From Hymenobacter terricola (GTDB lineage Bacteria > Bacteroidota > Bacteroidia > Cytophagales > Hymenobacteraceae), in assembly GCF_017921975.2 (NCBI RefSeq), contig NZ_JAGEMO020000023.1:62001-126000 (forward strand): a DNA stretch of 64,000 nucleotides, in the 5' to 3' direction. Of this stretch, positions 17,316 through 25,625 are shown in pieces (the first letter of the stretch is position 1; the number at the start of each line of letters is the position of its first letter). The notes under the pieces were generated by a model. It worked only from the letters and a program-made list of their open reading frames with translations, was not told the DNA's origin and did no database searches. The translations under genes and the position numbers were made by a program.

Positions 17316-20093
17316 GTGGCAAAAATTTCCCCGAATCCCGCGGCCTGGCGGCCCAGTTGGTTGGCCGTGCTGGCCACGCTGGCCGTGGGCCTGGCCGTGT
17401 TTTACTATTACACGGGCGAAAACCGCGCCCTGCCCCTGCGGACGGTGCCGCACCTGCAGGCCATTCCGCTCACGCTGGACAGTGTGGCCGTTGGGGCAAT
17501 GCACCTACCGGTGCAGGCCAGCGGCTTCATCGTGAGCCTGACCCACGACGTGGCCGGGCCCTTTACGCAGCCAGTGGCGGCGGGCATCTTTCTGGGGTTG
17601 CTGGCCGTGGTGCTGGCGGGCTGGGTGGCCGTGGTGAGCACGCTGGCCCGCGCCGCTTTCGTGGTGGGCATGGTGCCGGTTATCTTCCTGCTGATGTCGC
17701 TCAATACCGAGTCGCTCGGTATTTTCAACACCAACGAGCGCTATTTTCTGTACCTGCTGCTGGGCCTGATAGGCGGCGGGGGCTTTGGGCTGCATGCTTT
17801 TGCCGAAGGACTTTCGCTGGGCTGGCGCGCCGTGGTGATGGGAGCCATTGTGGCGGGATTGAGCGGGCTGCTGTTTGCCCAAAGCCTGCTGCCGGCTTCC
17901 GAAACGGCCCTGCAGCTGGCCGCCTATGCCACGCCCGCCGGCGCGGCGCTGGTGGCGCTGCTGGTGCTGTGGGTAGGGGTGGAGAATGTCCGGGCCCTGC
18001 TGTGGTTCAATACCCAGGCCGAGCAGCCGGGCAGCCGGTTTGGGCTGGGGCCTTACCTGGCGGCCAGCGGGCTGTATGTGGGCGTGCTGCTGCTGTACGT
18101 GTGGAATAACGGGGTGCTGGAGTTGTTGCCGGGCGTGAGCCTCGACCCGCTGGTGCTGCTGCTGCCGGCCGTGCTGGCGGGTGGGCTGGGCCTGCGCCTG
18201 CGGGCGCCCAGCTACGGCGCGTGGGTGCCGTACGCCCGCGGCGCGGCTCCCCTGTATCCGCTGCTGGTGATGGGCGCGGCCGGCGCCCTGGGCTATGCCT
18301 TCGCCACGGCCAACACGCCCCTGCTGGTGGCGGCCCGCAGCTTTACGGGGCTGGCGCTGGCGCTGGTGGGCGGGGCATTTTGGCTGTATGTGCTCATCAA
18401 TTTCTCGCCGCTTATCCGGCAGCGGCTGCGGGTGTACCGCGTGGTGTTTGAGCCGCGCCGGTTGCCGTTTTACCCGGTCTACATCCTCGCGCTGGGCGGC
18501 ATTCTCATCATTCAGGCGCGGCTGGATTTTCCGTTGCCCGACCAGGTGCGGGCCGGGCAGTATAACCACCTCGGCGACCTGAGCCGCCAGCAGAGCGAAG
18601 CCCAGCCCGACGACCTCGCCTTGGCGGCCCTGGCCGAGCGCTACTACGCCGAAAGCGGCGACGTGCTCTACCGCGCCAACCTGCACGCGGAGTTTGGCCG
18701 GGCGGCGCTCTACCGCTTTCGTCAGCAGCGCCACAATGAAATCAACGCCCTGCGCCGCGCCCTGGTGCGGGGCCCGAACGAGAAAGCTTCCCTGCGCCTG
18801 GCCTCGCTCTACAACGAGCCCAGCGACTTGTTTGAAGGCCTGGAGGTGCTGCGGCGCGGGCTGAAAGCGCAGCCCCGTAGTGCCGCCCTGGCCGGGGATT
18901 TGGCGCAGCTGTTCAACAAAACTTCCCTCACTGATTCCGTTGGCTTTTACCTGACCAGGGCCGAGCAGCTGGCGCCCGGCAGCTACGCCAGCCGCACCAA
19001 TCAGCTGGCTTTTTTGATTGAAAAGGAAGTGTACCCCGCCGCGCAAAAGCTGGCTGCCGGCGCTTTCAATGCGGAAAAAGAACCAGCCTTCGGGGCTGAC
19101 CAGCTGCTGCTCGGTCTGCTCACCAGGCCGGTGCAAACGGCCGCAGCTCCCGCGTCGGCGGCTGATTTAGATGATGCCACGTTCGCGCAGGTTTACCACC
19201 ATGTTTTCACGGTCGTGCAGCTGCGCAAGGCGGCCGATATTCAAGCATTGCTGCCTCGGCTGGCCCGGTTAGCCGACCGGCCCGCCAACGCGAATTACTA
19301 CGAGCAGCTGCTGTTTTTGCAGGCCTGGGCGCGCCACGCGCTGGGGCAGGAGCAGCTGGCGCGGCAGCTGCTGGCTCCGCTGGCGGCCGGCACCACGGCC
19401 ACGGCTGGCTACTACCAGCAGCTGCTGGGGCTGTGGCAGCTGCAGCAAGGCCAGTACGCCACGGCCGCCGACCAGCTGGCTTTTGCTGCGACGCACGGCA
19501 CCCCATCGGCCCTGCAAACCCGCGCTTATGCACTGGCCTTGAGTGGCCGCCCCAATTCGGCGCGGGCGGCGACGGCGCGGCTGCTGGCCTCGCCCGATTC
19601 GGCGCAGCAGCGGCTGGGGCAGCAGGCCCAATTGCAATTAGCTACTGGAAAGATGGTGCCCACTAAGGAAAACCCCGCTCGGGTGGGCAATGCCTGGCTG
19701 AACCAGGCGCGGCAGGCTGAACAGCAGCATAATGCGGCTGCCGCCAGCAAAGGCTACCAGCGCATTGTGCACGAAGCGCCTTTCAATGAGCCGGCTATTC
19801 TTGCTGCGGCCGGCTTTTATACGCGCCGCCGGGACCCTACGGCGGCTTACGAAGCCTTGCGGGCCGGTCTCGATGAAAACCCTCACTCGCTGCCGCTGTT
19901 GAAGGCCTACGTGCTGGCTGCCGCCGACGCGGGCCTGACCGAATACGCCACCGAAGCGCTGGCCCAGCTGCGCCAGCAGTTGCCATCGGCCGCATATGCT
20001 ACTTTAGCAGCCGAATATGCGGCGCACCAAGCAGCCCGCGCGGCCGCGGCCGCATCCTTCTCCGTTGCGCCGGCCACTCCACCTCTGCAATAA
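17316..20093 (+). CDS. Large polytopic membrane protein with C-terminal TPR region
   Basis: This 925-residue protein starts at GTG 17316, 3 bp after gatC. Residues about 12-420 hold a dozen or so hydrophobic segments, the last near 400 (YPVYILALGGILIIQ). Residues about 430-925 are helical and Ala/Leu/Gln-rich with a TPR-like rhythm (LAALAERYYAESGDVLYRANLHAEFGRAALYRF and later repeats), presumably on one side of the membrane. I do not recognise a named family. It could be a scaffold for envelope assembly. The ABC ATPase gene begins 13 bp later, so a role with that transporter is possible but unproven. Composition is very GC-rich. Confidence 0.75.
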   Translation: MAKISPNPAAWRPSWLAVLATLAVGLAVFYYYTGENRALPLRTVPHLQAIPLTLDSVAVGAMHLPVQASGFIVSLTHDVAGPFTQPVAAGIFLGLLAVVLAGWVAVVSTLARAAFVVGMVPVIFLLMSLNTESLGIFNTNERYFLYLLLGLIGGGGFGLHAFAEGLSLGWRAVVMGAIVAGLSGLLFAQSLLPASETALQLAAYATPAGAALVALLVLWVGVENVRALLWFNTQAEQPGSRFGLGPYLAASGLYVGVLLLYVWNNGVLELLPGVSLDPLVLLLPAVLAGGLGLRLRAPSYGAWVPYARGAAPLYPLLVMGAAGALGYAFATANTPLLVAARSFTGLALALVGGAFWLYVLINFSPLIRQRLRVYRVVFEPRRLPFYPVYILALGGILIIQARLDFPLPDQVRAGQYNHLGDLSRQQSEAQPDDLALAALAERYYAESGDVLYRANLHAEFGRAALYRFRQQRHNEINALRRALVRGPNEKASLRLASLYNEPSDLFEGLEVLRRGLKAQPRSAALAGDLAQLFNKTSLTDSVGFYLTRAEQLAPGSYASRTNQLAFLIEKEVYPAAQKLAAGAFNAEKEPAFGADQLLLGLLTRPVQTAAAPASAADLDDATFAQVYHHVFTVVQLRKAADIQALLPRLARLADRPANANYYEQLLFLQAWARHALGQEQLARQLLAPLAAGTTATAGYYQQLLGLWQLQQGQYATAADQLAFAATHGTPSALQTRAYALALSGRPNSARAATARLLASPDSAQQRLGQQAQLQLATGKMVPTKENPARVGNAWLNQARQAEQQHNAAAASKGYQRIVHEAPFNEPAILAAAGFYTRRRDPTAAYEALRAGLDENPHSLPLLKAYVLAAADAGLTEYATEALAQLRQQLPSAAYATLAAEYAAHQAARAAAAASFSVAPATPPLQ

Positions 20094-20106
20094 AGCCCTT
20101 CGCGCT

Positions 20107-20826
20107 ATGAATTCGAACGTTATTGAAACCACGGACATTGCCAAAAACTACGTTATGGGCACGGAGGTGATTCATGCGCTGCGGTCGGTGACCATCCAGA
20201 TTGCGCGGGGCGAGTACGTGGCGTTTATGGGACCTTCGGGCTCGGGCAAGTCCACGCTGATGAACATCGTGGGCTGCCTCGATACGCCCACCAAAGGTCA
20301 ATATATCCTCAACGGCCAGGACGTGAGCCGGATGAGCGACAACGAGCTGGCCGAAGTGCGCAACAAGGAAATCGGCTTCGTTTTCCAGAGCTTTAATCTG
20401 TTGCCCCGCGCCAGCGCCCTCGATAACGTGGCCCTGCCACTTATTTACGCCGGCCTGAACAAGCGCGACCGTAACGAGCGGGCTCTCGAATCGTTGCGCT
20501 CGGTGGGCCTGGCCGACCGCGCCTCGCACCGCCCCAACGAGCTGAGCGGCGGCCAGCGCCAGCGCGTAGCCATTGCCCGCGCTCTGGTGAATAACCCCAG
20601 CGTGCTGCTGGCCGACGAACCCACCGGTGCGCTCGACTCGAAAACCAGCCACGAAATCATGGACCTTTTTGAGGCCCTGTATTCCAAGGGCAACACCATT
20701 ATTATGGTGACGCACGAAGAGGACATTGCCCGCTATGCCCACCGCATCGTGCGCCTGCGCGACGGCCTGGTGGAATCTGATGAGGTGAACAAAGACATCA
20801 CAACCCATGCCGTGGTCGGGCACTAA
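20107..20826 (+). CDS. ABC transporter ATP-binding protein, MacB/LolD type
   Basis: This 239-residue ATPase of the MacB/LolD group powers lipoprotein release or efflux by a FtsX-like permease. Walker A is GPSGSGKST at 42-50, the Q-loop is near Gln93, the signature LSGGQ is at 145-149, and Walker B is VLLADE at 165-170. The H-loop histidine is in MVTHEEDIA. ATG 20107 is chosen (MNSNVIETTDIAKNY) over an upstream frame that overlaps the TPR gene. No permease gene is adjacent, so the partner is elsewhere or is the upstream membrane protein. Confidence 0.92.
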   Translation: MNSNVIETTDIAKNYVMGTEVIHALRSVTIQIARGEYVAFMGPSGSGKSTLMNIVGCLDTPTKGQYILNGQDVSRMSDNELAEVRNKEIGFVFQSFNLLPRASALDNVALPLIYAGLNKRDRNERALESLRSVGLADRASHRPNELSGGQRQRVAIARALVNNPSVLLADEPTGALDSKTSHEIMDLFEALYSKGNTIIMVTHEEDIARYAHRIVRLRDGLVESDEVNKDITTHAVVGH

Positions 20827-20829
20827 GCC

Positions 20830-21378
20830 ATGAAAATCTACACCAAAACCGGCGACAAAGGCCTCACTTCCCTCATTGGCGGTACCCGCGTACCCAAAAG
20901 CAGCCTGCGCATCGAATGCTACGGCACGGTGGATGAGTTGAACTCGCACATTGGCCTGGTGAGCGACCAGGACGTGAACGCCGCCCGTCGGCCTTTGCTG
21001 AAGGAAATTCAGGACCGGCTCTTCACCATCGGCTCGGCCCTGGCCGCCGACCCGGAGAAGTCGCGCATGAAGCTGCCCGACCTGCACGAGGCCGATGTGA
21101 CCCTGCTGGAAGACGAAATGGACCGCCTCAACGCCGACCTGCCCGAGCTGCGCGCCTTCATTCTGCCCGGCGGGCACCCCGCCGTGAGCCACACCCACGT
21201 AGCCCGCTGCGTGTGCCGCCGCGCCGAACGCCTGGTCATTCACCTGGGCGAAGAATCCTTCGTGGCCGAATTGGTGGTCGTGTATCTGAACCGCCTGTCC
21301 GACTTCCTGTTTGTGCTGAGCCGGGCCATGGCCCAGGACCTGGGGGTGGATGAAGTGACGTGGCAGGCACGACTTTGA
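20830..21378 (+). CDS. PduO-type cob(I)alamin adenosyltransferase
   Basis: This enzyme transfers the adenosyl group of ATP to cob(I)alamin to form coenzyme B12. The 182-residue protein has the N-terminal ATP-binding motif KIYTKTGDKGLTSLIGG and the conserved YGTVDELNSHIG. It also has the C-terminal block HTHVARCVCRRAER with the arginines needed for ATP and subunit contacts. It starts 3 bp after the ABC ATPase stop and probably ends the plsC operon. No other cobalamin gene is in the window, so it may supply salvage for a B12-dependent enzyme elsewhere. Confidence 0.95.
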   Translation: MKIYTKTGDKGLTSLIGGTRVPKSSLRIECYGTVDELNSHIGLVSDQDVNAARRPLLKEIQDRLFTIGSALAADPEKSRMKLPDLHEADVTLLEDEMDRLNADLPELRAFILPGGHPAVSHTHVARCVCRRAERLVIHLGEESFVAELVVVYLNRLSDFLFVLSRAMAQDLGVDEVTWQARL

Positions 21379-21499
21379 GCCAACCGGGGTTGACAGCCTG
21401 AGAACTGCCGAATATTCCTGCTAATTCAACCATACTCTCCTCTCTCTCCGTATTCGGAAAATCCCACCCACCCATTCTTAATCCCGAAACCGACGCCTT

Positions 21500-22564
21500 A
21501 TGATTGACATTCTTCCTATTCACACGCAGCGCACCACGGCCTCGCGTCTGGCCACGCTCGATGCCGACCATCTCGAATTCGGCAAGCTGTTTTCGGACCA
21601 CATGTTCGTCGTGGATTACCGCGACGGCGAGTGGCAGGATGCCCAAATTGTGCCTTACGGCGACATGACGGTGAGCCCCGCCAATTCGGCGCTGCACTAC
21701 GGCCAGGCCATTTTTGAGGGCATGAAGGCCTACCACCAGACCGATGGCGGCGTGGCCCTGTTCCGGCCCCTCGACAACTGGGCCCGCCTCAACTCTTCGG
21801 CTGAGCGCATGTGCATGCCCACCATTCCTGAAGAGCTGTTCATGCAGGGCCTGAGCGAATTGATTCGCCTGGATGCGGCATGGGTGCCCGATGCGCCCGG
21901 CTGCGCGCTCTACATCCGGCCGTTCATGTTTGCCACCGATGGCTTCATTGGCGTGCGGCCTTCGGATTCGTACCGCTTCATCATCTTCACCTGCCCGGTG
22001 GGCCTGTATTTCAACAAGCCTCTGCGCGTGCGCTTCGAGCAGAAGTACGTGCGCTCGGCCGAAGGCGGCGCGGGCTACGCCAAAAACGCCGGCAACTACG
22101 GCGCTGCCATGTACCCCACCAAGCTGGCCCAGCTGGAAGGCTACAACCAGCTCATCTGGACCGACGCTTCGGAGCATCGCTTTGTGGAAGAATCGGGCAC
22201 GATGAACGCCATTTTCGTGATTGATGGCCGCGTGGTAACGCCCGCCCTGAGCACTTCTATCCTCGATGGGGTGACGCGCCGCAGCGTGCTGCAACTGGCC
22301 CGCGATATGGGCATGGTGGTGGAAGAGCGCAAGGTGAGCAGCGTTGAAGTGATGGATGCCCTGGCCGCCGGCCGGCTCGAAGAAGCCTTTGGAGCCGGCA
22401 CAGCCGCCACCATCGCGCCCATCGCCACCATCGGCTACGAAGGCCAGGATTACGACCTACCCGTGCCCGGCCCCAACGCCTTCTCGAAGCGGGTAGCGGC
22501 GGCTTTGGAAGCCATCCGCAACGGCCAGGCCGCCGATTCGCACGGCTGGATGGTGCGCGTGTAG
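21500..22564 (+). CDS. ilvE: Branched-chain amino acid aminotransferase
   Basis: This PLP enzyme interconverts Leu, Ile and Val with their 2-oxo acids using 2-oxoglutarate. It has 354 residues, the size of the eukaryote-like BCAT group (IPR005786). Signature blocks are HYGQAIFEGMKAY and AKNAGNYGAAMYPT with the likely PLP lysine at Lys195. The others are EESGTMNAIFVIDG and VTRRSVLQLARD. The start at 21500 follows a G-poor leader. It stands alone between the adenosyltransferase gene and a repeat plus terminator. Confidence 0.95.
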   Translation: MIDILPIHTQRTTASRLATLDADHLEFGKLFSDHMFVVDYRDGEWQDAQIVPYGDMTVSPANSALHYGQAIFEGMKAYHQTDGGVALFRPLDNWARLNSSAERMCMPTIPEELFMQGLSELIRLDAAWVPDAPGCALYIRPFMFATDGFIGVRPSDSYRFIIFTCPVGLYFNKPLRVRFEQKYVRSAEGGAGYAKNAGNYGAAMYPTKLAQLEGYNQLIWTDASEHRFVEESGTMNAIFVIDGRVVTPALSTSILDGVTRRSVLQLARDMGMVVEERKVSSVEVMDALAAGRLEEAFGAGTAATIAPIATIGYEGQDYDLPVPGPNAFSKRVAAALEAIRNGQAADSHGWMVRV

Positions 22565-22585
22565 TTAGAACATCAGGCAGAGGAA

Positions 22586-22615
22586 CGTCATGCTTCGGCT
22601 CCGCTCAGCATGACA
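22586..22615. repeat. Short palindromic dispersed repeat
   Basis: GTCATGC (22587-22593) pairs with GCATGAC (22608-22614). Read on the minus strand it shares GTCATGC, GAGCG, AGC and GAAGCAT with the longer palindrome at 44432-44528, so both look like members of one family. Confidence 0.7.
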
Positions 22616-22636
22616 GTCTATCACCAACACGTTTTT

Positions 22637-22678
22637 AAAAGAAAAGCCGCTTCGTAACTGAGGCGGCTTTTCTTTTTT
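22637..22678 (+). terminator. Intrinsic terminator after ilvE
   Basis: AAAAGCCGC and GCGGCTTTT form the stem, with A-rich and T-rich flanks (TTTTCTTTTTT at the end). Confidence 0.85.
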
Positions 22679-22738
22679 GCCGCACCTTTGCACCGTCAAT
22701 CCACCAGCCCACCCATCCGCTAGTTTAATTTTCGACCA

Positions 22739-23842
22739 ATGACCGTTTCCCTGAAAACTGTTACCCTCAACGACACGCACCGCCAACTGGGTGCCAAAAT
22801 GGTGCCTTTCGCCGGCTACGACATGCCGGTGCGCTACTCCTCCGACCTGGATGAGCACCACACCGTGCGCCGCGCGGTGGGCATCTTCGACGTGTCGCAC
22901 ATGGGCGAGTTTCGGGTGCGCGGCCCGCAGGCGCTCGACCTCATTCAGCGCGTAACCAGCAACGACGCCAGCAAGCTCGCCGATGGCAAAGCCCAGTATT
23001 CGTGCCTGCCCAACCACGACGGCGGCATTGTGGATGACCTGCTGGTGTACAAGCTGGCCGATGAAGATTACCTGCTGGTAGTTAATGCCTCAAACATTGA
23101 AAAGGACTGGAACTGGATTCAGCACCACAACACGAAGGGTGTGGAAATGGAAGATATTTCGGACCGCACCAGTCTGTTTGCCGTGCAAGGGCCCAAGGCA
23201 ACGGCTGCCCTGCAAACCCTCACGGACGTGGATTTGAGCAGCATTCCGTACTATTCTTTCGTGCAGGGCACGTTCGCCGGCGCGCCCGATGTCATCATTT
23301 CGGCCACCGGCTACACTGGCGCGGGCGGGTTCGAGCTGTACATTCCGAACGAAAGCGCTGCCATGGTGTGGGAAAAGGTGATGCTGGCCGGGCAGCCCTA
23401 CGGCATCAAGCCCATTGGCCTGGGCGCCCGCGATACGCTGCGCCTCGAAATGGGCTACTGCCTCTACGGCAATGACATTGACGACACGACTTCGCCGCTG
23501 GAAGCCGGCCTGGGTTGGATTACCAAGTTCACCAAGGAGTTCACCAACTCCGAAAACCTCAAAAAACAGAAGGAGGCCGGCGTTACCAAAAAGCTCGTGG
23601 GCTTCGTAATGGACGGCATGGGTATCCCACGCGGCCACTACGAGCTGGTGGACGCCGACGGCCAGAAAATCGGCGATGTAACCAGCGGCACGCAGTCGCC
23701 TTCGCTCAGCAAAGGCATCGGCCTGGGCTACGTAAAAACGGCGTTTGCCGCCCCCGGCACCCGGATTTTTGTGCAGATTCGTGGCAAGAACCTGCCGGCC
23801 ACGGTCAGCAAATTGCCGCTCACAAAGGGCACGGAAGAGTAG
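22739..23842 (+). CDS. gcvT: Glycine cleavage system T protein (aminomethyltransferase)
   Basis: GcvT transfers the methylene unit from H-protein-bound aminomethyl lipoate to tetrahydrofolate. The 367-residue protein shows the family start KTVTLNDTHRQLGAKMVPFAGYDMPVRY. The conserved FDVSHMGEFRVRG, QRVTSNDASKL, and GYTGAGGFELYIPNE blocks follow. The folate-binding region RDTLRLEMGYCLYGNDID and the C-terminal GTQSPSLSKGIGLGYV are present. Other gcv genes are not in the window. A CACCTTTG element (one mismatch to -7) lies at 22685-22692. Its TAG stop touches the inverted repeat at 23843-23931. Confidence 0.96.
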   Translation: MTVSLKTVTLNDTHRQLGAKMVPFAGYDMPVRYSSDLDEHHTVRRAVGIFDVSHMGEFRVRGPQALDLIQRVTSNDASKLADGKAQYSCLPNHDGGIVDDLLVYKLADEDYLLVVNASNIEKDWNWIQHHNTKGVEMEDISDRTSLFAVQGPKATAALQTLTDVDLSSIPYYSFVQGTFAGAPDVIISATGYTGAGGFELYIPNESAAMVWEKVMLAGQPYGIKPIGLGARDTLRLEMGYCLYGNDIDDTTSPLEAGLGWITKFTKEFTNSENLKKQKEAGVTKKLVGFVMDGMGIPRGHYELVDADGQKIGDVTSGTQSPSLSKGIGLGYVKTAFAAPGTRIFVQIRGKNLPATVSKLPLTKGTEE

Positions 23843-23931
23843 AGTTAAAAGGTAAAAGTTGAGAGTTAAAAAACTGACGGCTCAACTTTTAGCCGCTCCC
23901 TTTTTTAACTCTCAACTTTTACCTTTTAACT
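23843..23931. repeat. 31-bp perfect inverted repeat built of 7-bp units
   Basis: Arms 23843-23873 and 23901-23931 are exact reverse complements, with a 27-nt spacer. The left arm consists of heptads such as AGAGTTA AAAGGTA. It fills the space from the gcvT stop to six bases before the comB start. Confidence 0.85.
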
Positions 23932-23937
23932 GAAAAA

Positions 23938-24663
23938 GTGCCTAAGCTAGACATCTGTTTTTCTCCCGAACTGCTTCCCTTGTATGACCTGCGCGGCCAG
24001 GTTGCCGTTATCGTCGATATTCTGCGGGCTTCCAGTACCATTGTAACGGCGCTGGGGGAGGGCGTTACCCACGTTTTCCCGGTGGCAACGCTGGAAGAGT
24101 GCGCCGAATATGGCCAGCGGCACGGCTGCCTGACTGCCGCCGAGCGCGACGGCATCCAGGCCGATGGAGTTGACCTTGGCAATTCGCCTTTTGGCTTTTT
24201 GGATGCCGCCCGCCCGGTGCGCGGCCGGTCGCTCACCATCAGCACCACCAATGGCACGACGGCCCTGCGCCGCTCATTAACGGCGAAGGCAGTAGTGGTG
24301 GGCGCGTTTTTGAACCTGGAAGCGGTGGCTGACTTTGCGCGCCAACAGGGGCGCGACGTGGTGGTGGTTTGCGCCGGTTGGAAAGGCCAGTTCTGCCTGG
24401 AAGATACCGTGTTTGGGGGCGCGCTGGCCGAGCGACTGGCGCCGGATTTCGACGTGCGCAGCTCCGATGCGACGCTGGCCGCGCTGCACCTTTGGCAGCA
24501 GGGCAAGACCGATTTATCGGCGTACCTGCTGCAATCGGCGCACGTTCGGCGGCTCAACTCCCTGGAAGCCAGTGAGGATTTTGAGTTTTGCCTGCGCATT
24601 GATGCTTACGCCGACATCTTACCCATCTGGCGCGATGACCGACTGATTACGCTTTTGCCTTAA
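23938..24663 (+). CDS. comB: 2-phosphosulfolactate phosphatase family protein
   Basis: ComB hydrolyses 2-phosphosulfolactate to sulfolactate, a step first known from coenzyme M synthesis. The 241-residue protein starts at GTG 23938 (MPKLDICFSPELLPLYDLRG). It carries the family blocks VIVDILRASSTIVTAL, STTNGTTALR, and VVCAGWKGQFCLEDTVFGGAL. Bacteroidetes do not make coenzyme M; in this phylum a role in making sulfonates, perhaps towards sulfonolipids, is inference. It is alone on its strand between two repeat arrays and converges on the MazG gene. Confidence 0.9.
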   Translation: MPKLDICFSPELLPLYDLRGQVAVIVDILRASSTIVTALGEGVTHVFPVATLEECAEYGQRHGCLTAAERDGIQADGVDLGNSPFGFLDAARPVRGRSLTISTTNGTTALRRSLTAKAVVVGAFLNLEAVADFARQQGRDVVVVCAGWKGQFCLEDTVFGGALAERLAPDFDVRSSDATLAALHLWQQGKTDLSAYLLQSAHVRRLNSLEASEDFEFCLRIDAYADILPIWRDDRLITLLP

Positions 24664-24752
24664 TGAGGAATGAAGAATTGGAAATTGGCCGACTGGGACT
24701 GCAATTCCTCATTCCTCATTCCTTATTCTTAATTCTTAATTTTTCATTATCC
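24662..24752. repeat. Period-7 repeat array between comB and the MazG gene
   Basis: Units on plus include AATGAGG AATGAAG on the left and TTCCTCA TTCCTTA TTCTTAA on the right. The two sides are roughly inverse complements. The right part encodes the last codons and the stop of the MazG gene. Confidence 0.8.
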
Positions 24753-25057
24753 TGGTGCCGCTGGCTGTCGCGCTGGGTCTTTTTGGCGAGGTTGCGGGTC
24801 AGGGCTTCGGTCAAATCGACGCCGGTTTGGTTGGCCAGGCAGATGACGACGAACAGCACATCGGCCAACTCGTCGCTCAATTCCCGGCCTTTGTCCGATT
24901 CCTTGAACGACTGCTCGCCGTACTGGCGGGAGATGAGCCGCGCCACTTCGCCCACCTCCTCGGTGAGAATGGCCATGTTGGTCAGCTCGTTGAAATAGCG
25001 GACGCCCGTGGTTGTAATCCAGGTATCGACGGTTTGCTGGGCTTCTGAGATGGTCAT
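24716..25057 (-). CDS. MazG-like nucleotide pyrophosphohydrolase
   Basis: This small MazG-type hydrolase of 113 residues probably cleaves (d)NTPs to monophosphates as house-cleaning. The metal-binding pattern is present: LTEEVGEVARLISR and later ELSDELADVLFVVICLANQ (EExxE...ExxD). ATG 25057 gives the family-typical start MTISEAQQTVDTWI. ATG 25093, which overlaps the dtd stop as TAATG, would add 12 residues and is the alternative. The last ten codons (EKLRIKNKE, stop) are written by the period-7 repeat array, so the tail is not conserved family sequence. Confidence 0.88.
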   Translation of the reverse strand: MTISEAQQTVDTWITTTGVRYFNELTNMAILTEEVGEVARLISRQYGEQSFKESDKGRELSDELADVLFVVICLANQTGVDLTEALTRNLAKKTQRDSQRHQDNEKLRIKNKE

Positions 25058-25092
25058 GCGGCTTGGGGAAATAAGAGTATTGGGAAGCGGCA

Positions 25093-25539
25093 TTAAGCCG
25101 GCGAATCGAGGACAATGGTTACCGGCCCATCGTTGAGCAAGCTCACCTGCATGTCGGCGCCGAAGACGCCGGTGGGCACGGGCTGGCCCAGCTCGGCGGC
25201 CACCAGGGCTACAAATTGCTGGTACAGCGGCTCGGCCACCAGGGGCGGGGCCGCGCCGCTGTAGCTGGGCCGGTTGCCCTTGCGGGCATCCGCCAGCAGC
25301 GTGAACTGACTCACCACCAGGATTTGGCCGCCGGTATCGAGCACGCTGCGATTCATCTGGCCATTATCGTCGCCAAAAATGCGCAGCTGCACCAGCTTGC
25401 GGCACATCCAGCCGAGGGAAGCCAGGTTATCGGTGGGCGCAAACCCGGCCAGCACCAGCAGCCCCGGCCCAATCTGGCCCGTCACCAGGCCTTCGACGGC
25501 TACCTGCGCTTCGCGGACGCGCTGAATAACGAGACGCAT
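25093..25539 (-). CDS. dtd: D-aminoacyl-tRNA deacylase
   Basis: DTD removes D-amino acids (and glycine from tRNA-Ala) mischarged on tRNA. The 148-residue protein has the two catalytic-site motifs of the family, SQFTLLADARKGNRPSY and NDGPVTIVLDSP. The start MRLVIQRVREAQVAVEG is typical. It is immediately upstream of the MazG gene, with an overlap or 35-bp gap depending on the MazG start, so they form a two-gene quality-control operon. Confidence 0.96.
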   Translation of the reverse strand: MRLVIQRVREAQVAVEGLVTGQIGPGLLVLAGFAPTDNLASLGWMCRKLVQLRIFGDDNGQMNRSVLDTGGQILVVSQFTLLADARKGNRPSYSGAAPPLVAEPLYQQFVALVAAELGQPVPTGVFGADMQVSLLNDGPVTIVLDSPA

Positions 25540-25625
25540 TGAAAATTTGTGAGATTTAAGTAAAATGACAGGAAATAGTTGAGCTTGGGCTTCCGACCTT
25601 CACACCGCCAGTTCCAAACCCGTCC

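Noticed and set aside
17505..19136. Minus-strand frame of 543 codons over the TPR gene
   Set aside because: Rich in Gln/Arg/His/Gly from the antisense of Ala/Leu codons; no start context or homology seen.
24662..24752. CRISPR array
   Set aside because: Units are 7 bp, degenerate and without spacers; no cas genes in the window.
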